Positions 1 through 5,116 of a DNA stretch of 7,317 nucleotides are shown here, piece after piece. The stretch comes from Oscillospiraceae bacterium (GTDB lineage Bacteria > Bacillota > Clostridia > Oscillospirales > Acutalibacteraceae). The notes beneath the pieces were generated by a model. That model saw only the letters and a list, made by a program, of their open reading frames with translations. It did no database searches and had not been told where the DNA came from. Position numbers and translations under genes: made by a program. Location of the stretch: NCBI GenBank assembly GCA_009779455.1, contig WREG01000099.1, positions 1 through 7,317 of the forward strand, written 5' to 3'. Position 1 is the first letter of the stretch. Each line of letters opens with the position of its first letter.

Positions 1-351
1 TTCGGCAATTTTTTTGCCGTCAATCAGCAAAAGCTCCGTATCCTTTGCCGCCGTTACCGTAACGGGGCTGTGCGTTATACCGGCGCAAACCAAAATGTCG
101 CCGAACATTTCGCGCCCGGACAATTCGGTCAGCATGGAAACATTGCCGCGCTCGTCCTCCTTTATAATTTTGACGCTGCCGGATATGATTAATCCGACAA
201 AAGCCACTTCATCCCCTTCAAGCATTATTATTTCGCCTTTTTCATAATGTTTTGCCCTTGCCGACAGGCAATTTAAAAGCTTTTCAAAATCTTCGCCGGC
301 TATGCCGTCAAACAATGGGGTATTCTTTAATATTTCAAAATATTTTTTCAT
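1..351 (-). CDS. Crp/Fnr-family transcriptional regulator, N-terminal part (C-terminus beyond window)
   Basis: Reading the minus strand from ATG at 351-349 gives 117 uninterrupted codons to the window edge, beginning MKKYFEILKNTPLFDGIAGE. The layout is a cyclic-nucleotide-binding-type beta-barrel: an N-terminal helix with the usual 'TPLF' entry, then 'KGEIIMLEGDEVAFVGLIIS' (residues 38-57), 'GSVKII' (58-63), and 'GREMFGDILVCAG' (79-91) followed by 'SPVTVTAAKDTELLLI' (95-110). The DNA-binding helix-turn-helix, expected after about residue 150, is outside the window. The phosphate-binding arginine that cAMP-responsive Crp proteins carry just after the 'FGE' turn is not visible; the sequence there is 'ITHSPVTV'. 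The ligand is therefore probably not cAMP (inference). Cysteines at 28 and 89 are too few to argue for an FNR-type iron-sulfur cluster. The start is supported by AGAGG seven bases upstream on the minus strand. The gene is transcribed divergently from the ECF-like gene at 437, and a shared CRP-format palindrome lies between them. Confidence 0.88.
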   Translation of the reverse strand, partial: MKKYFEILKNTPLFDGIAGEDFEKLLNCLSARAKHYEKGEIIMLEGDEVAFVGLIISGSVKIIKEDERGNVSMLTELSGREMFGDILVCAGITHSPVTVTAAKDTELLLIDGKKIAE

Positions 352-365
352 GCAAAACCTCTTTT

Positions 366-381
366 TGTTGCAAAAACAACA
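366..381. promoter_or_regulatory. CRP-format operator palindrome (TGTTG-N6-CAACA)
   Basis: Positions 366-381 read TGTTG-CAAAAA-CAACA: perfect 5-bp inverted arms around a 6-bp spacer. This is the same 16-bp architecture as the classical Crp site (TGTGA-N6-TCACA). It lies between a Crp/Fnr-family gene and its divergent neighbour. Relative to the minus-strand promoter it falls about 8-24 bases inside the transcript, a repressing position. Relative to a plus-strand -10 of TATGAT (403-408), its centre is about 41.5 bases upstream of the predicted start, the class II activator position. Binding by the adjacent regulator is inferred. Confidence 0.55.
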
Positions 382-395
382 GACTTTTCATGTTA

Positions 396-424
396 ATTAT
401 AATATGATATCCCTAAAATATCAA
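396..424 (-). promoter_or_regulatory. Sigma-A-type promoter of the Crp/Fnr-family gene
   Basis: On the minus strand, TTGATA (complement of 419-424) is followed after exactly 17 bp by TATAAT (complement of 396-401). This is one mismatch from the full sigma-A consensus. Transcription would start near 389, about 40 bases before the ATG at 351. The -10 hexamer overlaps the plus-strand TATAAT at 398-403, so the two divergent promoters probably exclude each other. Confidence 0.7.
398..408 (+). promoter_or_regulatory. Plus-strand -10 region(s) for the ECF S-like gene
   Basis: TATAAT at 398-403 and an overlapping TATGAT at 403-408 are the only good -10 hexamers before the gene at 437. No recognisable -35 lies 16-18 bp upstream; the spot is occupied by the TGTTG-N6-CAACA palindrome or its edge. 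A promoter with a good -10 and no -35 suggests dependence on an activator, which fits the palindrome's position (inference). Confidence 0.45.
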
Positions 425-436
425 GGAGTGATTTAC

Positions 437-985
437 ATGAAAAACAAAAAAACCGTTTTAATTGCGCAAACGGCGGTCTTAATCGCATTGCTCGTCGTGT
501 CACAGGCGGCGACCGCGCCCCTCGGGAACCAGTTTGTAACAGGGTCGATAGTAAATATGCTGTTGGTGGTCTCCGTTATGACGGGCGGGATTTTTTCGGG
601 GCTTTCCGCAGCGCTCGTATCCCCCTTTCTGGCGAAATTAGTCGGGATCGGGCCCGCATGGGAGCTTATCCCTTTTATCGCCGCAGGGAATGCCGTCCTC
701 ATACTGTTATGGCATTTTATAGGGAACATAAAAATAGGGAAGAACAAAAGCAGCATAACGGCTTATTTTATCGCCCTGCCCGCCGCCGCTCTGGCAAAGT
801 TCGCGGTTTTATATCTCGGCGTAACGAAAATAGCGGTGCCGCTATTATTAAATCTGCCGGAAGCGGTGGCGGCGAAAATATCCGCCATGTTTTCTTTTCC
901 TCAGCTTATCACCGCCTCGATAGGCGGCGCACTGGCGGCAACCGTGCTTCCCATCCTCAAAAAAGCGCTGAAAAAAGAGGTTTGA
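437..985 (+). CDS. Small polytopic membrane protein, probable ECF transporter S component
   Basis: This 182-residue protein starts at ATG 437, eight bases after AAGGAG (423-428). The frame stays open upstream, but that stretch overlaps the divergent promoter and encodes no membrane-protein-like sequence, so the extension was not used. About six hydrophobic segments are visible, near residues 7-27, 33-48, 50-68, 75-97, 106-127 and 155-175. A short Lys-rich N-terminus (MKNKK) and a basic tail (LKKALKKEV) flank them. Size, segment number, the early 'AQTAVLIALL' helix and the Gly/Ala-rich 'VTGSIVNMLLVVSVMTGGIF' segment match the substrate-binding (S) subunits of energy-coupling-factor vitamin/metal importers. 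These dock onto a shared EcfAA'T module, which is not in the window. The substrate cannot be read from the sequence. An intrinsic terminator follows, so the gene is monocistronic. Its divergent Crp/Fnr-like neighbour is the likely regulator. Another small membrane family remains possible. Confidence 0.72.
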   Translation: MKNKKTVLIAQTAVLIALLVVSQAATAPLGNQFVTGSIVNMLLVVSVMTGGIFSGLSAALVSPFLAKLVGIGPAWELIPFIAAGNAVLILLWHFIGNIKIGKNKSSITAYFIALPAAALAKFAVLYLGVTKIAVPLLLNLPEAVAAKISAMFSFPQLITASIGGALAATVLPILKKALKKEV

Positions 986-1016
986 ACAGAACTTAAAGCT
1001 CATCAGAGCTTTCGGT

Positions 1017-1054
1017 TTGTTTCCGCGCCGTTTACGGGGCGGAAACAACTTTTT
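1017..1054 (+). terminator. Rho-independent terminator after the ECF S-like gene
   Basis: A perfect 10-bp stem pairs 1017-1026 (TTGTTTCCGC) with 1039-1048 (GCGGAAACAA). The stem continues after a G-G mismatch with CCG/CGG around a four-base TTTA loop. It is followed directly by CTTTTT (1049-1054). GC-rich stem plus T-run is a textbook intrinsic terminator, placed 31 bases after the stop codon at 985. Confidence 0.85.
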
Positions 1055-1094
1055 GATGCAAAACACCGTATAATGAAAAAGAAAAAAATAAGTG

Positions 1095-1123
1095 TTGCAA
1101 AAAGACGGGACAGGCTTTATAAT
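1095..1123 (+). promoter_or_regulatory. Sigma-A-type promoter of the deacetylase-queT operon
   Basis: TTGCAA (1095-1100) and TATAAT (1118-1123) are separated by exactly 17 bp. Predicted transcription start is near 1130, giving a leader of about 183 bases before the ATG at 1314. The -35 is embedded in TGTTGCAAAAA (1093-1103). That sequence is identical to the left half and spacer of the CRP-format palindrome at 366-376, but here the second arm (GACGG) does not match. Confidence 0.75.
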
Positions 1124-1131
1124 AGTAATAA

Positions 1132-1213
1132 GCGATGAGCGGGTTTATCATAATGCCGGCGCTCTATGCCAACGGCTGATTTCCCGCCCTGTGATGCCGG
1201 CGATAAAATTTTT
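1132..1213 (+). ncRNA. Structured 5' leader with two alternative folds (candidate cis-regulatory RNA)
   Basis: The transcript from the promoter at 1095-1123 can form fold A. This is a long hairpin of GCGGG (1139-1143) with CCCGC (1183-1187), ATCA (1147-1150) with TGAT (1177-1180), and GCCG (1155-1158) with CGGC (1173-1176). Fold B uses overlapping bases: TTTATC (1144-1149) and GCCGGC (1155-1160) pair with GCCGGC (1196-1201) and GATAAA (1202-1207). That makes 12 bp with a five-base bulge, followed by ATTTTT (1208-1213). Fold B resembles a terminator and fold A an anti-terminator. I do not recognise a known riboswitch class; the motifs of preQ1-I and preQ1-II are not seen. No ligand or function can be assigned, and covariation is untested. 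Confidence 0.35.
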
Positions 1214-1313
1214 ACATAAAAAAGAGGGGAAAGTTTTAAAAAATTACGCCCAGCTATTTTTCAAACTGAAGATTTTGTGCTTAACAAAAATTTATAAAGG
1301 ATGGATCATAAAA

Positions 1314-2210
1314 ATGAGCGACAAATATTTAATCATCAACGCGGACGATTTCGGCATGTGCCGGGCGGCCAACCTTGCCACGTTTGACCTTTTAAAATGC
1401 GGCGGTATAACCTCGGCCACAATAATGACACCTTGCGGATGGGCGCCGGAGGCGGCGCAGTTCGCGAAGGAGAACCCCGAATTCGCCATAGGCGTGCATC
1501 TCACAAACACATCCGAATGGTCCAAATACCGCTGGGCGCCGGTCAGCAGGGGGAGCGTCGCAAGCCTTGTGGACGAAGACGGCTATATGTGGAAAGGCAG
1601 CGGCGATTTTGAGGGAAACGCCGATATCGACGAGACGGAAGAGGAAATACGGGCGCAAATTGAAAAAATAAAGAAACTGGGCCTTGACCCTTCCCACCTC
1701 GACAACCATATGGGGACCCTTTACGGTATCGAAACGGGGCGGTTCGAGCTTTTGAACCTTACGATAGACATAGCCGCCGAATACGGCCTGCCGTTCCGCT
1801 GCCCCACAAAATTCACGGACGAGCAGTATAACAACCAAATGCTTGAGATAAAAGTGCCGAAAGAGACGATTTTGGGGCTTTTCACCACAATGAGAAAATA
1901 CGCAGAGGACGCGGGCGTACCGATGATCGACTACCTTATGCCCGGCGACTGGAACGGCCCGCAGAAAGAAAACTATGAGAATTATAAGGAATATATATAC
2001 GAATTTTATAAAACCTTTGAGCCGGGGATAACCGAAACCTATATCCATCCGTCCCTTGAATGCGACGAATTGAAAGGCACGACGCATGGATGGGAAAAAA
2101 GGGTTTGGGAACACAGGCTTTTCGCCGAGCCGCAGACGAGGCGGCATATCGAATCGCTGGGCATAAAGCTGATAAATTACAGGGATTTGGCGGAAATGAG
2201 AAGGAAATGA
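1314..2210 (+). CDS. ChbG/YdjC-family carbohydrate deacetylase
   Basis: This 298-residue protein, near the family's usual 250-300, belongs to the YdjC/ChbG fold. Members are metal-dependent enzymes that remove acetyl groups from N-acetylated sugars such as chitooligosaccharides. Visible motifs are 'IINADDFGMC' at residues 7-16 (metal-binding Asp11/Asp12), 'GVHLTNT' at 60-66 (His62), 'SHLDNHMG' at 127-134 (His128/His132) and 'YIHPSLE' at 243-249. No signal peptide is seen, so it should be cytoplasmic. The ATG at 1314 was chosen because the family's sequence begins directly after it. Its ribosome site is imperfect: AAGG is 13 bases away, or GGATGG (1299-1304) nine bases away. The stop overlaps the queT-like start by four bases (ATGA), so the two are translationally coupled. 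No chitobiose PTS or glycosidase genes are nearby, so the natural substrate is unknown; chbG is not assigned as a symbol for that reason. Confidence 0.9.
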   Translation: MSDKYLIINADDFGMCRAANLATFDLLKCGGITSATIMTPCGWAPEAAQFAKENPEFAIGVHLTNTSEWSKYRWAPVSRGSVASLVDEDGYMWKGSGDFEGNADIDETEEEIRAQIEKIKKLGLDPSHLDNHMGTLYGIETGRFELLNLTIDIAAEYGLPFRCPTKFTDEQYNNQMLEIKVPKETILGLFTTMRKYAEDAGVPMIDYLMPGDWNGPQKENYENYKEYIYEFYKTFEPGITETYIHPSLECDELKGTTHGWEKRVWEHRLFAEPQTRRHIESLGIKLINYRDLAEMRRK

Positions 2211-2719
2211 AAAACAGGAAGATTCTATATTTAACCCAAGCCGGCGTCATCGCCGCCCTGTATTTCGCACTGACATGGGCTTCGCGCTTTTTGGGGATAG
2301 CGGACGGCGCCGTGCAGTTCAGGTTATCGGAAATGCTGACCGTTCTGCCCTTTTTCACCCCCGCCGCCGTGCCGGGGCTGGCTGTAGGCTGTTTTTTCTC
2401 TAATATAGGGAGCGAGCTGGGCTTCGCGGACGTTATAATAGGTTCGGCGGCAAGTTTGCTGGCGGCTTTCGCAACGAGGCGCATGAGAAAAATGACGGTA
2501 AAGGGGCTGCCCCTGATACCCTTGCTTCCGCCGGTTCTTTTTAATGCGGTGATTGTAGGCCTTGAATTGAATTTTTTCTTCCCCCCGCCGGATAAAACGT
2601 CATTTTTGATAAGCTTTCTTATGTTCGCGGCATCGGTGGGCGCGGGGCAGCTTGTGGTTTGCTACGGTTTGGGCCTGCCGTTTTTCGCGGCGGTTAAGAA
2701 AATAAAGGTTTTCAAATAA
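2207..2719 (+). CDS. queT: QueT-family transporter (ECF S component for a queuosine precursor)
   Basis: This 170-residue membrane protein begins at an ATG whose last two bases and the next form the stop of the upstream deacetylase. AAGGAA lies immediately before it within the deacetylase gene. Residues 36-66 match the QueT hallmark: 'VQFRLSEMLTVLPFFTP' followed by 'AAVPGLAVGCFFSN'. An N-terminal helix ('QAGVIAALYFALTW', 11-24) precedes it, and 'FADVIIGSAASLLAA' (73-87) follows. Four or five membrane segments plus a basic tail (VKKIKVFK) fit ECF S subunits. QueT proteins are thought to import the queuosine precursor preQ1 (or preQ0) with the shared EcfAA'T energising module, which is absent here. 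No queuosine-synthesis gene is visible, in line with salvage rather than synthesis. Expression presumably comes from the promoter at 1095-1123 through the deacetylase gene. Family assignment is firm; substrate is inferred from the family. Confidence 0.88.
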   Translation: MKNRKILYLTQAGVIAALYFALTWASRFLGIADGAVQFRLSEMLTVLPFFTPAAVPGLAVGCFFSNIGSELGFADVIIGSAASLLAAFATRRMRKMTVKGLPLIPLLPPVLFNAVIVGLELNFFFPPPDKTSFLISFLMFAASVGAGQLVVCYGLGLPFFAAVKKIKVFK

Positions 2720-2721
2720 TT

Positions 2722-2800
2722 GCAGGGGACGATGCCCACATCGTCCCGCATGCCATAAGATTTTATCTATATGCCGGGACGCCGAGACGGCGTCCCCTAC
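2722..2800. repeat. Compact palindromic repeat: paired 9-bp hairpins with inverted ends (BIME/MITE-like)
   Basis: Two perfect hairpins lie between queT and the response regulator. Hairpin 1 is GGGACGATG (2726-2734) with CATCGTCCC (2739-2747), loop CCCA. Hairpin 2 is GGGACGCCG (2776-2784) with CGGCGTCCC (2788-2796), loop AGA. The outer ends GCAGGGGACG (2722-2731) and CGTCCCCTAC (2791-2800) are inverted repeats with one mismatch, so the element is also palindromic as a whole. The centre (about 2755-2770, an AAGAT/ATCT dyad) is AT-rich. No T-run follows either hairpin, so neither is a standard intrinsic terminator. The design resembles dispersed palindromic elements of bacterial intergenic regions. 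Copy number elsewhere cannot be seen here. Confidence 0.7.
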
Positions 2801-2815
2801 GAAGGGAATCAGGCA

Positions 2816-3502
2816 ATGAAAAAAATAATTGTAGCCGACGACGAAGAGCTGATACGCACCTTAATATGCGAATTCCTCACAAATGAAGGGCACGAGCCTG
2901 TTCAGGCGGAAGACGGCGCAGAAGCGCTCCGCCTTTTTGACGAGAACCCCGATACAGCCCTTTTAATACTTGATATTATGATGCCCCACGTTGACGGCTG
3001 GGACGTCTGCCGTCAGATCAGGAAAAAATCAAGCGTCCCCATCATTATGCTGACCGCCCGCAACCAGGAATTCGACGAGCTGATGGGGTTTGAGGCCGGC
3101 GTTGACGATTATGTGACAAAACCTTTCAGCCCGACAGTCCTTATGAAGCGCGTGCAGGTTCTTTTGAGCAGGAAAAACATATTGTCCTCGGGCGACGTGA
3201 TAGAAATCGACAATCTGAAGCTTGATAAAGCCGGGCATACCGTGTGGCTTTCCGAAAGCCCTGTAACGCTTACTTTAAAGGAATATAACATTCTTTTCCT
3301 TCTTATGCAGTCCCCTGAAAAGGTTTTTTCGCGCGAACAGCTTCTCGACGATATTTGGGGCATGGATTTTTACGGCGATATACGGACCGTGGATTCCCAT
3401 GTCGCGCGACTGCGCGTAAAACTTGGCGAATGGGGCAATAAATATATCAGGACCATTTACGGCTCGGGATATAAGATCGAGGTGAACTCTATTGCCTCGT
3501 AA
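2816..3502 (+). CDS. OmpR/PhoB-family response regulator
   Basis: This 228-residue protein starts at ATG 2816, eight bases after AAGGGA (2802-2807). A 15-codon upstream extension in frame was rejected because it runs through the palindromic repeat. The receiver domain (about 1-120) has all key residues: Asp8/Asp9 for magnesium, Asp53 in 'LLILDIMMPHVDG' as phosphoacceptor, Thr80 in 'PIIMLTA' and Lys102 in 'DDYVTKPF'. The C-terminal winged-helix DNA-binding domain (about 127-223) shows the family pattern 'LTLKEYNILFLLMQSPEKVF', then 'SREQLLDDIWG', 'RTVDSHVARLRVKLG' and 'IRTIYGSGYKIE'. It would bind tandem DNA repeats once phosphorylated by the kinase encoded directly downstream. No strong promoter was found in the 96-base gap before it, so it may be co-transcribed with queT or use a weak promoter. 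The regulon cannot be read from the window; the adjacent phosphoesterase is a candidate. Confidence 0.95.
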   Translation: MKKIIVADDEELIRTLICEFLTNEGHEPVQAEDGAEALRLFDENPDTALLILDIMMPHVDGWDVCRQIRKKSSVPIIMLTARNQEFDELMGFEAGVDDYVTKPFSPTVLMKRVQVLLSRKNILSSGDVIEIDNLKLDKAGHTVWLSESPVTLTLKEYNILFLLMQSPEKVFSREQLLDDIWGMDFYGDIRTVDSHVARLRVKLGEWGNKYIRTIYGSGYKIEVNSIAS

Positions 3503-5006
3503 GATAAAAACACGGCGTTCGGATAAAACTTCGGATTCCGAGAACAAGAGAAGGTACAGCATAAGCACCCGCCTCTTTTTCGGCATAACCCTTATACTGT
3601 CTCTTTGTGTCCTGGCGATAGTTTTCGTCAACTCAAGCCTTTTGAAATGGGTTTATATTATCAGATCCTCGCGGGACATCAGAGATATCGCCAACAAAGT
3701 GGATACGATTTATGATGACATATCGTCGCTCAGCCAAAACCTGCGCGATATTGAGAACAGGTTCAACGTAAGCATTGAAATTTATAATCCCGACGGCCTT
3801 TGCCGGTATTCGTCGAATTATAAGGCGGATTACCCGATGAAAGCAGGGGAAAGCGTACCCGGCGAATACTTATATAAACTTGAGACGGTCGAATCGGGAG
3901 ACTTCATGGGCGATATGCGCTATGAATTAAGGGAAGATATGTTCGAAACGCAGTATATGGTCTGCGTAAAACAGCTGGCAAACGGCAATAGCATTGAAAT
4001 ATTTAAAGAACATAAAAGCTTCACTAACTCGACGGAGCTGACTATCCAGTATTTTTCATATCTTGTTATAACCGTATTTTCAGCGGGCCTCATGGTTTTT
4101 ATGGTTTTTTCAAAGAGGTTCACAAAGCCCCTTAAAGAACTCAGCGTCGTTACCCGAAAATTATCGGAGCTTGACTTTACGCAAAAATGCAGGGTAACAA
4201 ATACAAAGGAGCTCGCCAATTTGGCTTTGAACATCAACACCCTTTCAAAATCTCTAGACACCGCGCTTAAAGACCTTCAGCAAAAAAATAAAAAGCTTGA
4301 GGAGGATATAGAAAAAGAGCAGACCATCGAGCATCTGAGGAAAAATTTTATATCTAACGTATCCCATGAGCTTAAAACGCCCATAGCCATAATCCAGGGG
4401 TACGCGGAAGGGATTAAAGTCTTTCTGGACGGGGACAGGGAAAAAACGGAGCGGTATTGCAGCGTCATCATCGAGGAAACCGGGCGTATGCATATAATGG
4501 TGATGAAACTTCTTGAAATAATCAAATATGACATGGGCGATTATGAGCCTGAATATGAAGAATTTTCGATTGCCTCGCTTTTTAAACTGTGGTTTAAGCG
4601 CAACGAGCATATGCTGAAAGAAAAAGGCATAAAAAACAAGATCGGGATAGACGAAAGCGTCACCGCATACGCGGACAATATGCTTATAGGCTCCGTAGTG
4701 AACAATCTTCTGTCAAACGCCGTTTCTCACGCGGACGGTGAAAAAATTATCAATATATCGGCGGAGGATATACACGGCCGTTACAGGATATTCGTCCGGA
4801 ACACGGGCGACCCCATAGCCGCGCAGGATATTGACAAGATATGGCAAAGCTTTTACAGGGGCGACAAGGCGATGTCACGGGCGGAGGGCCGGGTAGGCCT
4901 GGGGCTGGCAATAGTCGCGGCCATACAAAACCTCCACCATATGGAATACGGGGTGGAAAATACGGATGACGGGGTAGCTTTTTGGTTTGATATAGGCAAA
5001 AAATAA
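3492..5006 (+). CDS. Membrane sensor histidine kinase, VanS/PhoR-like
   Basis: The best start is TTG at 3492, giving 504 residues and an 11-base overlap with the response regulator. AGGTG (3480-3484) lies seven bases upstream, and no in-frame ATG occurs until well past the first membrane helix. Order of parts: basic N-terminus; membrane helix 1 near residues 28-50; an extracytoplasmic sensor of about 135 residues with no recognised fold; membrane helix 2 near 187-207; HAMP linker about 208-260; a Lys/Glu-rich coiled coil (about 257-285). The HisKA domain follows, with phosphoacceptor His292 in 'NFISNVSHELKTPIAIIQGY', then the ATPase domain with N-box 'NNLLSNAVSHA' (404-414), G1-type 'VRNTGDPI' (435-442) and G2 'GRVGLGLAIV' (466-475). 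The 'RNTG' form of the G1 box occurs in VanS-like kinases. The signal sensed is unknown. The kinase is co-transcribed with its regulator and should phosphorylate it. Confidence 0.93.
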   Translation: MPRKIKTRRSDKTSDSENKRRYSISTRLFFGITLILSLCVLAIVFVNSSLLKWVYIIRSSRDIRDIANKVDTIYDDISSLSQNLRDIENRFNVSIEIYNPDGLCRYSSNYKADYPMKAGESVPGEYLYKLETVESGDFMGDMRYELREDMFETQYMVCVKQLANGNSIEIFKEHKSFTNSTELTIQYFSYLVITVFSAGLMVFMVFSKRFTKPLKELSVVTRKLSELDFTQKCRVTNTKELANLALNINTLSKSLDTALKDLQQKNKKLEEDIEKEQTIEHLRKNFISNVSHELKTPIAIIQGYAEGIKVFLDGDREKTERYCSVIIEETGRMHIMVMKLLEIIKYDMGDYEPEYEEFSIASLFKLWFKRNEHMLKEKGIKNKIGIDESVTAYADNMLIGSVVNNLLSNAVSHADGEKIINISAEDIHGRYRIFVRNTGDPIAAQDIDKIWQSFYRGDKAMSRAEGRVGLGLAIVAAIQNLHHMEYGVENTDDGVAFWFDIGKK

Positions 5007-5018
5007 TCAATCTTTTTC

Positions 5019-5068
5019 ATAAATGTAAATTTTCCGACTATGTTGTGACTTTCGCTTTACATATTTAT
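5019..5068. promoter_or_regulatory. AT-rich dyad overlapping the phosphoesterase promoter
   Basis: ATAAATGTAAA (5019-5029) and TTTACATATTTAT (5056-5068) are inverted copies of one another with one inserted base, 26 bases apart. The right arm contains the TTTACA -35. This could be a site for a repressor or for the neighbouring OmpR-type regulator, but the sequence is AT-rich and the arms could be chance. Confidence 0.3.
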
Positions 5069-5084
5069 TAAAATAGTTTATAAT
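5056..5084 (+). promoter_or_regulatory. Sigma-A-type promoter of the secreted phosphoesterase gene
   Basis: TTTACA (5056-5061) and TATAAT (5079-5084) are spaced by exactly 17 bp, with predicted start near 5091 and a short untranslated leader. A second TATAAT at 5094-5099 has no matching -35. This separates the phosphoesterase gene transcriptionally from the two-component pair. No intrinsic terminator was found after the kinase stop at 5006, so read-through is also possible. Confidence 0.75.
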
Positions 5085-5116
5085 AGCTTTATGTATAATT
5101 TATATAAGGACTAAGG

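Larger units (their letters stand above)
986..1313 (+). other. 328-bp gap between the ECF S-like gene and the deacetylase operon
   Basis: No convincing gene lies here. From left to right the gap holds the intrinsic terminator (1017-1054), an A-rich stretch, the TTGCAA-17-TATAAT promoter, the foldable leader (1132-1213) and about 100 AT-rich bases before the start codon. The reading frame of the downstream gene is open back to 1092, but that part starts within the promoter -35 region and shows no similarity to the N-terminus of the ChbG family. It is treated as untranslated leader. Confidence 0.6.

Noticed and set aside
14..247. Plus-strand open frame of 77 codons at the left edge
   Set aside because: It is antisense to the Crp/Fnr sensor domain, which is clearly recognisable on the minus strand.
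302..436. N-terminal extension of the ECF S-like gene
   Set aside because: The extension overlaps the divergent Crp/Fnr-type gene and both promoters; AAGGAG eight bases before ATG 437 fixes the start.
658..996. Plus-strand open frame overlapping the ECF S-like gene
   Set aside because: Its product is Arg-rich and hydrophilic with no homology signal. The membrane-protein frame has the ribosome site and hydrophobic periodicity.
1110..1192. Three-way junction RNA with ACAGG (1110-1114) pairing CCTGT (1188-1192)
   Set aside because: The left strand of that stem lies between the -35 and -10 hexamers and would not be in the transcript starting near 1130.
1092..1313. N-terminal extension (74 codons) of the deacetylase
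   Set aside because: It would start within the promoter -35 region, upstream of the predicted transcription start, and ChbG-family similarity begins only after ATG 1314.
1392..2147. Long open frame (251 codons) on the minus strand
   Set aside because: It lies antisense to the deacetylase, whose catalytic motifs are all intact on the plus strand. The translated product is rich in Arg/Pro/Cys with no recognisable domain, and there is no ribosome site or promoter.
2207..2230. preQ1 riboswitch directly in front of queT
   Set aside because: The queT start lies inside the deacetylase gene, and neither the preQ1-I nor the preQ1-II motif is visible. Only the operon leader at 1132-1213 remains as a candidate.
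1936..2484. Minus-strand open frame of 182 codons across the deacetylase-queT junction
   Set aside because: It overlaps two well-supported plus-strand genes and has no family features; it is a shadow of their codon usage.
2726..2747. Intrinsic terminator after queT
   Set aside because: The hairpin is strong but is followed by GCATGCC rather than a T-run, so it is described as part of the palindromic repeat instead.
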